Source of the DNA: Rhipicephalus microplus | Lineage: Eukaryota > Arthropoda > Arachnida > Ixodida > Ixodidae | Reading direction: 5' to 3' | Length of the DNA stretch: 64,000 nucleotides | Assembly: GCF_043290135.1 (NCBI RefSeq) | Contig: NW_027464603.1 | Span: 248,001-312,000, forward strand | Part shown: positions 45,601 to 57,796 of the stretch, one piece after another | How the letters are laid out: each line of letters opens with the position of its first letter | Numbering within the stretch: position 1 is the stretch's first letter | The notes under the pieces: model-generated | Seen by the model: the letters and a program-made list of their open reading frames with translations, nothing else | Told to the model about the DNA's origin: nothing | Database searches by the model: none | Position numbers and translations under genes: made by a program

Positions 45601-46987
45601 ACTAGAAACTCCGCAACTTGAAACTCCACAACTAGAAATTCCACAACCAGAGACTCAACAACTTGAGACTCCACAAATAAAAACTCCACAAGTAGAAACT
45701 CCACAACTAGACAATTCGCAACTAGAAACTCCACAACTAGAGACTCCACTAGAAAATTCCGCAACTAGAAACTCCACAACTACGAACCTCACAACTTGAA
45801 ACTCCACAACTAGAAACTCCGCAACTAGAAACTCCACAGCTAGAAACTCCACAACTTGAGACTTCGCAACTAGAAACTCGGCAACTAGAAACTCAACAAC
45901 TAGAAACTCCACAACTAAAAACTCCACAACTAGAAACACCACAACTAGATACTCCACAACTACAAATTCCACAACTAGAAACTCCAAATTTAGAAACTCC
46001 GCAACTAGAAACTCCGCAAATTGAAACTCTACAACTAGAGACTCCATAACTAGGAACTCCACAACTAGAAACTCCACAACCAGAAACTCCGCAACTAGAA
46101 ACTCCACAACTAGAAATTCCACAACCAGAGACTCAACAACTAGAGACTCCCCAACTAAAAACTCCACAACTAGAAACTCCACAACTAGGAACAACACTCC
46201 TATAAATTCCACAACTTGAAACTCCACAACTACAAACTCAACAATTAGAGACTCCACACCTAGAAACTCTGCAACTAGAAACTCCACAACTAGAAACTTC
46301 ATAACTAGAAACTATGCAACTAGAAACTCTGCAACTAGAAACTCCACAGCTAGAAACTCCACAACTAGAAACTCCATAACTAGAAACTCCACAGCTAGAG
46401 GCTCCGCAACTAGAAACTTCACAGCTAGAAACTCTGCAACTAGAAACTCCGCAACTAGAGACTCCGCAACTAGAAACTCCACAACTTGAAACTCCACAAC
46501 TAGAAGCTCCGCAACTAGAAACTCCACAGCTAGAACGTCCGCAACTAGAAACTCTGCAACTAGAAACTCCGCAACTAGAAACTCCACAGCTAGAAACTCC
46601 ACAACTAGAAACTCCACAACTAGAAACTCTACAGCTAGAGGCTCCGCAACTAGAAACTTCACAGCTAGAAACTCTGCAACTAGAAACTCCGCAACTAGAG
46701 ACTCCGCCACTAGAAACTCCACAACTAGAAACTCCACAACTAGAAGCTCCGCAACTAGAAACTCCACAGCTAGAACGTCCGCAACTAGAAACTCTGCAAC
46801 TAGAAACTCCACGACTAGAAACTCCACAACTAGAAACTTCACAACTAGAAACTCCACAACTAGAAACTCCACAACTAGAGACTCCACAACTAGAGACTCC
46901 GCAACTAAAAACTCCACAGCTAGAAAATCCGCAACTAGAAACTCCGCAACTAGAATCTCCACAACTAGAGACTCCATAACTAGGAAT
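42643..46987 (+). repeat. 4,345-bp higher-order repeat, copy A
   Basis: First of three tandem copies. Markers in order are the GAACCTCAC unit, TTGGGACTTCG, ACTAAAACTCCGC (a one-base loss near 42,920), the deletion junction at 43,424, the tag at 43,966, the subtype AAAATTCCC, the short unit CTCCAACTAG at 44,156, the ACAAATACGAACCCC doublet at 44,323, and AGAAAATTCC at about 45,750. The length is 290 units minus 5 bases, which equals the losses of 1, 2 and 2 bases at these three short units. Private variants include CCAAAATTAG near 45,590. Confidence 0.9.
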
Positions 46988-49900
46988 TCCACAACTAGAA
47001 ACACCACAACTACAGACTCCACAACTACAAACTCCACAACTAGAAACTCCACAACTACGAACCTCACAACTAGAAACTCCAACACTAGAAACTCCACAAC
47101 TTGGGACTTCGCAACTAGAAACTCCACAACTTGAGACTTCGCAACTAGAAACTCGGCAACTAGAAACTCCCCAACTAGAAACTCCACAACTAGAAACTCC
47201 ACAAATTGAAACACCACAACTAGATACTCCACAACTACAAATTCCACAACTAGAAACTCCACAACTAAAAATCCGCAACTAGAAACTCCGCAACTAGAAA
47301 CTCCACAACTAGAGACTCCATAACTTAAAACACCACAACTAGATACTCCACAACTACAAATTCCACATCTAGAAACTCCAAATTAAGAAACTCCGCAACT
47401 AGAAACTCCGCAACTTGAAACTCCACAACTAGAGACTCCATAACTAGGAACTCCACAACTAGAAACTCCACAACTACAGACTCCACAACGACAAACTCCA
47501 CAACTAGAAATTCCACAACCGGAAACTCCGCAACTAGAAACTCCACAACTAGAAATTCCACAACCAGAGACTCAACAACTTGAGACTCCACAACTAAAAA
47601 CTCCACAGCTAGAAACTCCACAACTAGAAACTGCGCAACTATAAACCCAGCAACTAGAAACTCCACAACAAGAAACTCCACAACTAGAAACTCCACAACT
47701 TGGAACACCACAACTAGATACTCCACAACTACAAGTTCCACAACTAGAAACTCCAAATTTAGAAACTCCGTAACTAGAAACTCCACAACTAGAAACTCCA
47801 CAACTAGAAACACCACAGCTAGAGGCTCCGCAACTAGAAACTTCACAGCTAGAAACTCTGCAACTAGAAACTCCGCAACTAGAGACTCCGCAACTAGAAA
47901 CTCCACAACTTGAAACTCCACAACTAGAAGCTCCGCAACTAGAAACTCCACGGCTAGAACGTCCGCAACTAGAAACTCTGCAACTAGAAACTCCGCAACT
48001 AGAAACTCCACAGCTAGAAACTCCACAACTAGAAACTCCACAACTAGAAACTCCACAACTAGAGACTCCACAACTAGAGACTCCGCAACTAAAAACTCCA
48101 CAGCTAGAACGTCCGCAACTAGAAACTCTGCAACTAGAAACTCCACGACTAGAAACTCCACAACTAGAAACTTCACAACTAGAAACTCCACAACTAGAAA
48201 CTCCACAACTAGAGACTCCACAACTAGAGACTCCGCAACTAAAAACTCCACAGCTAGAAACTCCGCAACTAGAAACTCCGCAACTAGAATCTCCACAACT
48301 AGAGAGTCCACAGCTATAAACTCCACAACTTGAAACTCTGCAACTCGAAACTCTGCAACTAGAAAATTCCCAACTAGAAACTACACAACTAGAATCTCCG
48401 CAACTCAAAACTCCGCAACTACAAAATCCACAACTAGAAACTTGACAATTGGGAACTCCGCAACTAGAAAATCTACAACTAGAAACTTGAAAACTAAAAA
48501 CTCCAACTAGAAACTCCACAACTAGAAACTCCACAACTAGAAACTCCACAACTAGAGACTCCATAACTAGGAACTCCACAACTAGAAACTCCACAGCTAC
48601 CGACTCCACAACTACAGACTCCACAACTAGAAACTCCACAGCTAGAGACTCCACAACTAGAAACTCCACAAATACGAACCCCACAAATACGAACCCCGCA
48701 ACTAGAAGCTCCATAACTAGAAACTCCGCAACTAGTAACTCCACAACTTGAGACTTCGCAACTAGAAACTCCACAACTAGAAACACCACAACTACAGACT
48801 CCACAACTACAGACTCCACAACTACAAACTCCACAACTAGAAACTCCACAACTACGAACCTCACAACTAGAAACTCCAACACTAGAAACTCCACAACTTG
48901 GGACTTCGCAACTAGAAACTCCACAACTTGAGACTTCGCAACTAGAAACTCGGCAACTAGAAACTCCCCAACTAGAAACTCCACAACTAGAAACTCCACA
49001 AATTGAAACACCACAACTAGATACTCCACAACTACAAATTCCACATCTAGAAACTCCAAATTAAGAAACTCCGCAACTAGAAACTCCGCAACTTGAAACT
49101 CCACAACTAGAGACTCCATAACTAGGAACTCCACAACTAGAAACTCCACAACTACAGACTCCACAACGACAAACTCCACAACTAGAAACTCCACAACCGG
49201 AAACTCCGCAACCAGAAACTCCACAACTAGAAATTCCACAACCAGAGACGCAACAACTTGAGACTCCACAACTAAAAACTCCACAGCTAGAAACTCCACA
49301 ACTAGAAACTCCGCAACTATAAACCCAGCAACTAGAAACTCCACAACAAGAAACTCCACAACTAGAAACTCCACAACTTGGAACACCACAACTAGATACT
49401 CCACAACTACAAATTCCACAACTAGAAACTCCAAATTTAGAAACTTCGTAACTAGAAACTCCGCAACTTGAAACTCCACAACTACAACCTCCATAACTAG
49501 GAACTCCACAACTAGAAACTCCACAACTACAGACTCCACAACTACAAACTTCACAACTAAAAACTCCACAACCAGAAACTCCGCAACTAGAAACTCCACA
49601 ACTAGAAATTCCACAACCAGAGACTCAACAACTAGAGACTCCACAACTAAAAACTCCACAACTAGAAACTCCACAACTAGAAACTCCGCAACTAGAAACC
49701 CAGCAACTAGAAACTCCACAACCAGAAACTCCACACCTATAAATTCCACAACTTGAAACTCCACAACTAGAAACTCAACAACTACAAACTCAACACCTAG
49801 AAACTCCACAACTAGAAACTCCACAACTAGAAACTCCACAACTAGAAACTATGCAACTAGAAACTCCACAGCTAGAGACTCCATAACTAGGAACTCCACA

Positions 49901-51346
49901 ACTAGAAACTCCAAAACTACAAACTCCACAACTACAAACTCCAAATTTAGAAACTCCACAACTAGAAACTCCGCAACTTGAAACTCCACAACTAGAAATT
50001 CCACAACCAGAGACTCAACAACTTGAGACTCCACAAATAAAAACTCCACAAGTAGAAACTCCTCAACTAGACAATTCGCAACTAGAAACTCCACAACTAG
50101 AGACTCCACTAGAAAATTCCGCAACTAGAAACTCCACAACTACGAACCTCACAACTTGAAACTCCACAACTAGAAACTCCGCAACTAGAAACTCCACAGC
50201 TAGAAACTCCACAACTTGAGACTTCGCAACTAGAAACTCGGCAACTAGAAACTCAACAACTACAAACTCCACAACTAAAAACTCCACAACTAGAAACACC
50301 ACAACTAGATACTCCACAACTACAAATTCCACAACTAGAAACTCCAAATTTAGAAACTCCGCAACTAGAAACTCCGCAAATTGAAACTCTACAACTAGAG
50401 ACTCCATAACTAGGAACTCCACAACTAGAAACTCCACAACCAGAAACTCCGCAACTAGAAACTCCACAACTAGAAATTCCACAACCAGAGACTCAACAAC
50501 TAGAGACTCCCCAACTAAAAACTCCACAACTAGACACTCCACAACTAGGAACAACACTCCTATAAATTCCACAACTTGAAACTCCACAACTACAAACTCA
50601 ACATTAGAGACTCCACACCTAGAAACTCTGCAACTAGAAACTCCACAACTAGAAACTTCATAACTAGAAACTATGCAACTAGAAACTCTGCAACTAGAAA
50701 CTCCACAGCTAGAAACTCCACAACTAGAAACTCCATAACTAGAAACTCCACAGCTAGAGGCTCCGCAACTAGAAACTTCACAGCTAGAAACTCTGCAACT
50801 AGAAACTCCGCAACTAGAGACTCCGCAACTAGAAACTCCACAACTTGAAACTCCACAACTAGAAGCTCCGCAACTAGAAACTCCACAGCTAGAACGTCCG
50901 CAACTAGAAACTCTGCAACTAGAAACTCCGCAACTAGAAACTCCACAGCTAGAAACTCCACAACTAGAAACTCCACAACTAGAAACTCTACAGCTAGAGG
51001 CTCCGCAACTAGAAACTTCACAGCTAGAAACTCTGCAACTAGAAACTCCGCAACTAGAGACTCCGCCACTAGAAACTCCACAACTAGAAACTCCACAACT
51101 AGAAGCTCCGCAACTAGAAACTCCACAGCTAGAACGTCCGCAACTAGAAACTCTGCAACTAGAAACTCCACGACTAGAAACTCCACAACTAGAAACTTCA
51201 CAACTAGAAACTCCACAACTAGAAACTCCACAACTAGAGACTCCACAACTAGAGACTCCGCAACTAAAAACTCCACAGCTAGAAAATCCGCAACTAGAAA
51301 CTCCGCAACTAGAATCTCCACAACTAGAGACTCCATAACTAGGAAT
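46988..51346 (+). repeat. 4,345-bp higher-order repeat, copy B (4,359 bp)
   Basis: Second tandem copy. By eye it differs from copy A at only a few sites: one extra unit CTACAGACTCCACAA near 48,800 (plus 15), a lost base near 50,602 where CTCAACATTAGAG stands for CTCAACAATTAGAG (minus 1), CACGGCTAGAACG near 47,950, and ACTAAAAATCCGC near 47,268. The sum of the two length changes gives 4,359. The tag lies at 48,311 and the ACAAATACGAACCCC doublet at 48,668. Confidence 0.9.
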
Positions 51347-54300
51347 TCCACAACTAGAAACACCACAACTACAGACTCCACAACTACAAACTCCACAACT
51401 AGAAACTCCACAACTACGAACCTCACAACTAGAAACTCCAACACTAGAAACTCCACAACTTGGGACTTCGCAACTAGAAACTCCACAACTTGAGACTTCG
51501 CAACTAGAAACTCGGCAACTAGAAACTCCCCAACTAGAAACTCCACAACTAGAAACTCCACAAATTGAAACACCACAACTAGATACTCCACAACTACAAA
51601 TTCCACAACTAGAAACTCCACAACTAAAACTCCGCAACTAGAAACTCCGCAACTAGAAACTCCACAACTAGAGACTCCATAACTTAAAACACCACAACTA
51701 GATACTCCACAACTACAAATTCCACATCTAGAAACTCCAAATTAAGAAACTCCGCAACTAGAAACTCCGCAACTTGAAACTCCACAACTAGAGACTCCAT
51801 AACTAGGAACTCCACAACTAGAAACTCCACAACTACAGACTCCACAACGACAAACTCCACAACTAGAAATTCCACAACCGGAAACTCCGCAACTAGAAAC
51901 TCCACAACTAGAAATTCCACAACCAGAGACTCAACAACTTGAGACTCCACAACTAAAAACTCCACAGCTAGAAACTCCACAACTAGAAACTGCGCAACTA
52001 TAAACCCAGCAACTAGAAACTCCACAACAAGAAACTCCACAACTAGAAACTCCACAACTTGGAACACCACAACTAGATACTCCACAACTACAAGTTCCAC
52101 AACTAGAAACTCCAAATTTAGAAACTCCGTAACTAGAAACTCCACAACTAGAAACTCCACAACTAGAAACACCACAGCTAGAGGCTCCGCAACTAGAAAC
52201 TTCACAGCTAGAAACTCTGCAACTAGAAACTCCGCAACTAGAGACTCCGCAACTAGAAACTCCACAACTTGAAACTCCACAACTAGAAGCTCCGCAACTA
52301 GAAACTCCACAGCTAGAACGTCCGCAACTAGAAACTCTGCAACTAGAAACTCCGCAACTAGAAACTCCACAGCTAGAAACTCCACAACTAGAAACTCCAC
52401 AACTAGAAACTCCACAACTAGAGACTCCACAACTAGAGACTCCGCAACTAAAAACTCCACAGCTAGAACGTCCGCAACTAGAAACTCTGCAACTAGAAAC
52501 TCCACGACTAGAAACTCCACAACTAGAAACTTCACAACTAGAAACTCCACAACTAGAAACTCCACAACTAGAGACTCCACAACTAGAGACTCCGCAACTA
52601 AAAACTCCACAGCTAGAAACTCCGCAACTAGAAACTCCGCAACTAGAATCTCCACAACTAGAGAGTCCACAGCTATAAACTCCACAACTTGAAACTCTGC
52701 AACTCGAAACTCTGCAACTAGAAAATTCCCAACTAGAAACTACACAACTAGAATCTCCGCAACTCAAAACTCCGCAACTACAAAATCCACAACTAGAAAC
52801 TTGACAATTGGGAACTCCGCAACTAGAAAATCTACAACTAGAAACTTGAAAACTAAAAACTCCAACTAGAAACTCCACAACTAGAAACTCCACAACTAGA
52901 AACTCCACAACTAGAGACTCCATAACTAGGAACTCCACAACTAGAAACTCCACAGCTACCGACTCCACAACTACAGACTCCACAACTAGAAACTCCACAG
53001 CTAGAGACTCCACAACTAGAAACTCCACAAATACGAACCCCACAAATACGAACCCCGCAACTAGAAGCTCCATAACTAGAAACTCCGCAACTAGTAACTC
53101 CACAACTTGAGACTTCGCAACTAGAAACTCCACAACTAGAAACACCACAACTACAGACTCCACAACTACAAACTCCACAACTAGAAACTCCACAACTACG
53201 AACCTCACAACTAGAAACTCCAACACTAGAAACTCCACAACTTGGGACTTCGCAACTAGAAACTCCACAACTTGAGACTTCGCAACTAGAAACTCGGCAA
53301 CTAGAAACTCCCCAACTAGAAACTCCACAACTAGAAACTCCACAAATTGAAACACCACAACTAGATACTCCACAACTACAAATTCCACATCTAGAAACTC
53401 CAAATTAAGAAACTCCGCAACTAGAAACTCCGCAACTTGAAACTCCACAACTAGAGACTCCATAACTAGGAACTCCACAACTAGAAACTCCACAACTACA
53501 GACTCCACAACGACAAACTCCACAACTAGAAACTCCACAACCGGAAACTCCGCAACCAGAAACTCCACAACTAGAAATTCCACAACCAGAGACGCAACAA
53601 CTTGAGACTCCACAACTAAAAACTCCACAGCTAGAAACTCCACAACTAGAAACTCCGCAACTATAAACCCAGCAACTAGAAACTCCACAACAAGAAACTC
53701 CACAACTAGAAACTCCACAACTTGGAACACCACAACTAGATACTCCACAACTACAAATTCCACAACTAGAAACTCCAAATTTAGAAACTTCGTAACTAGA
53801 AACTCCGCAACTTGAAACTCCACAACTACAACCTCCATAACTAGGAACTCCACAACTAGAAACTCCACAACTACAGACTCCACAACTACAAACTTCACAA
53901 CTAAAAACTCCACAACCAGAAACTCCGCAACTAGAAACTCCACAACTAGAAATTCCACAACCAGAGACTCAACAACTAGAGACTCCACAACTAAAAACTC
54001 CACAACTAGAAACTCCACAACTAGAAACTCCGCAACTAGAAACCCAGCAACTAGAAACTCCACAACCAGAAACTCCACACCTATAAATTCCACAACTTGA
54101 AACTCCACAACTAGAAACTCAACAACTACAAACTCAACACCTAGAAACTCCACAACTAGAAACTCCACAACTAGAAACTCCACAACTAGAAACTATGCAA
54201 CTAGAAACTCCACAGCTAGAGACTCCATAACTAGGAACTCCACAACTAGAAACTCCAAAACTACAAACTCCACAACTACAAACTCCAAATTTAGAAACTC

Positions 54301-55746
54301 CACAACTAGAAACTCCGCAACTTGAAACTCCACAACTAGAAATTCCACAACCAGAGACTCAACAACTTGAGACTCCACAAATAAAAACTCCACAAGTAGA
54401 AACTCCTCAACTAGACAATTCGCAACTAGAAACTCCACAACTAGAGACTCCACTAGAAAATTCCGCAACTAGAAACTCCACAACTACGAACCTCACAACT
54501 TGAAACTCCACAACTAGAAACTCCGCAACTAGAAACTCCACAGCTAGAAACTCCACAACTTGAGACTTCGCAACTAGAAACTCGGCAACTAGAAACTCAA
54601 CAACTAGAAACTCCACAACTAAAAACTCCACAACTAGAAACACCACAACTAGATACTCCACAACTACAAATTCCACAACTAGAAACTCCAAATTTAGAAA
54701 CTCCGCAACTAGAAACTCCGCAAATTGAAACTCTACAACTAGAGACTCCATAACTAGGAACTCCACAACTAGAAACTCCACAACCAGAAACTCCGCAACT
54801 AGAAACTCCACAACTAGAAATTCCACAACCAGAGACTCAACAACTAGAGACTCCCCAACTAAAAACTCCACAACTAGAAACTCCACAACTAGGAACAACA
54901 CTCCTATAAATTCCACAACTTGAAACTCCACAACTACAAACTCAACAATTAGAGACTCCACACCTAGAAACTCTGCAACTAGAAACTCCACAACTAGAAA
55001 CTTCATAACTAGAAACTATGCAACTAGAAACTCTGCAACTAGAAACTCCACAGCTAGAAACTCCACAACTAGAAACTCCATAACTAGAAACTCCACAGCT
55101 AGAGGCTCCGCAACTAGAAACTTCACAGCTAGAAACTCTGCAACTAGAAACTCCGCAACTAGAGACTCCGCAACTAGAAACTCCACAACTTGAAACTCCA
55201 CAACTAGAAGCTCCGCAACTAGAAACTCCACAGCTAGAACGTCCGCAACTAGAAACTCTGCAACTAGAAACTCCGCAACTAGAAACTCCACAGCTAGAAA
55301 CTCCACAACTAGAAACTCCACAACTAGAAACTCTACAGCTAGAGGCTCCGCAACTAGAAACTTCACAGCTAGAAACTCTGCAACTAGAAACTCCGCAACT
55401 AGAGACTCCGCCACTAGAAACTCCACAACTAGAAACTCCACAACTAGAAGCTCCGCAACTAGAAACTCCACAGCTAGAACGTCCGCAACTAGAAACTCTG
55501 CAACTAGAAACTCCACGACTAGAAACTCCACAACTAGAAACTTCACAACTAGAAACTCCACAACTAGAAACTCCACAACTAGAGACTCCACAACTAGAGA
55601 CTCCGCAACTAAAAACTCCACAGCTAGAAACTCCGCAACTAGAAACTCCGCAACTAGAATCTCCACAACTAGAGACTCCATAACTAGGAATTCCACAACT
55701 AGAAACTCCACAACTACAGACTCCACAACTACAAACTCCACAACTA
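51347..55746 (+). repeat. 4,345-bp higher-order repeat, copy C
   Basis: Third tandem copy. It shares CTCCTCAACTAGAC (about 54,413) with copy B (about 50,059), where copy A has CTCCACAACTAGAC, so B and C have a common history after A for that part. It keeps the CTCAACAATTAGAG form of A, which places the one-base loss in B alone. The match ends near 55,746, where CAACTAGCAACTCC replaces the expected CAACTAGAAACTCC and the order of units changes. Confidence 0.88.
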
Positions 55747-57796
55747 GCAACTCCACAACCAGAAACTCCGAAACTAGAAACTCCGCAACTAGAAACTCCA
55801 CAACTAGAAATTCCACAACCAGAGACTCGACAACTTGAGACCCCACAACTAAAAACTCCACAGCTAGAAACTCCACAACTAGAAACTCCGCAACTAGAAA
55901 CCCAGCAACTAGAAACTCCACAACAAGAAACTCCACAACTAGAAACTCCACAACTTGAAACACCACTACTAGATACTCCACAACTACAAATTCCACAACT
56001 AGACACTCCAAATTTAGAAACTCCGCAACTAGAAACTCCGCAACTTGAAACTATGCAACTAGAAACTCCACAGCTAGAGACTCCATAACTAGGAACTCCA
56101 CAACTACAAACTCCAAATTTAGAAACTCCACAACTAAAAACTCCACAACTAGAAACTCCAAAACTAGAAACTTCACAACTAGAAACTCCGCAACTAGAAA
56201 CCAAGCAACTAGAATCTCCACAACTAGGAACTATACACCTATAAATTCCACAACTTGAAACTCCACACCTAGAAACTCTGCAACTAGAAACTCCACAACT
56301 AGAAACTTCATAACTAGAAACTATGCAACTAGAAACTCTGCAACTAGAAACTCCACAGCTAGAACGTCCGCAACTAGAAACTCTGCAACTAGAAACTCCG
56401 CAACTAGAAACTCCACAGCTAGAAACTCCACAACTAGAAACTCCACAACTAGAAACTCCACGACTAGAGGCTCCGCAACTAGAAACTTCACAGCTAGAAA
56501 CTCTGCAACTAGAAACTCCGCAACTAGAGACTCCGCCACTAGAAACTCCACAACTAGAAACTCCACAACTAGAAGCTCCGCAACTAGAAACTCCACAGCT
56601 AGAACGTCCGCAACTAGAAACTCTGCAACTAGAAACTCCACGACTAGAAACTTTACAACTAGAAACTCCACAACTTGAAATACCACAACTAGATACTCTG
56701 CAACTACAAATTCCACAACTAGAAACTCCACAACTAGAAACTCCATAACTAGAAACTCCGCAACCGGAAACTCCACAACTAGAGACTCCATAACTAGGAA
56801 CTCCACAACTAGAAACTCCACAGCTACATACTCCACAACTAGAGACTCCGCAACTAAAAATTCCATAGCTAGAACGTCCGCAACTAGAAACTCTGCAACT
56901 AGAAACTCCACGACTAGAAACTCCACAACTAGAAACTTCACAACTAGAAACTCCACAACTAGAAACTCCACAACTAGAGACTCCACAACTAGAGACTCCG
57001 CAACTAAAAACTCCACAGCTAGAAACTCCGCAACTAGAAACTCCGCAACTAGAATCTCCACAACTAGAGAGTCCACAGCTATAAACTCCACAACTTGAAA
57101 CTCTGCAACTCGAAACTCTGCAACTAGAAAATTCCCAACTAGAAACTACACAACTAGAATCTCCGCAACTCAAAACTCCGCAACTACAAAATCCACAACT
57201 AGAAACTTGACAATTGGGAACTCCGCAACTAGAAAATCTACAACTAGAAACTTGAAAACTAAAAACTCCAACTAGAAACTCCACAACTAGAAACTCCACA
57301 ACTAGAAACTCCACAACTAGAGACCCCATAACTAGGAACTCCACAACTAGAAACTCCACAGCTACCGACTCCACAACTACAGACTCCACAACTAGAAACT
57401 CCACAGCTAGAGACTCCACAACTAGAAACTCCACAAATACGAACCCCACAAATACGAACCCCGCAACTAGAAGCTCCATAACTAGAAACTCCGCAACTAG
57501 AAACTCCACAACTTGAGACTTCGCAACTAGAAACTCCACAACTAGAAACACCACAACTACAGACTCCACAACTACAAACTCCACAACTAGAAACTCCACA
57601 ACTACGAACCTCACAACTAGAAACTCCAACACTAGAAACTCCACAACTTGGGACTTCGCAACTAGAAACTCCACAACTTGAGACTTCGCAACTAGAAACT
57701 CGGCAACTAGAAACTCCCCAACTAGAAACTCCACAACTAGAAACTCCACAAATTGAAACACCACAACTAGATACTCCACAACTACAAATTCCACAT
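55747..57796 (+). repeat. Mosaic with private unit variants
   Basis: The units here follow several sources. The GACTCGACAACTTGAG unit near 55,825 is shared with 17.96, 24.05, 27.08, 30.83 and 32.35 kb. Forms I saw only here include CTATACACCTATAAATTCC (about 56,231), ACTTTACAACTAG (about 56,650), CTTGAAATACCAC (about 56,674) and CCATAGCTAGAACG (about 56,863). From the tag at 57,076 onward the order again follows the tagged module. It reads as a patchwork of earlier blocks with some drift. Confidence 0.7.

Larger units (their letters stand above)
195..57275 (+). repeat. Short junction unit CTCCAACTAG (minus 2 bases), ten dispersed copies
   Basis: The junction between units normally reads CTCCACAACTAG. 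At 195, 7,704, 10,879, 35,753 (with GTCC), 37,520, 42,374, 44,156, 48,501, 52,860 and 57,266 it reads CTCCAACTAG, always after the TTGAAAACTAAA units. It is one inherited indel, copied with the module, that moves the 15-base phase by 2. The listed span covers the first to the last copy, not a continuous element. Confidence 0.85.
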
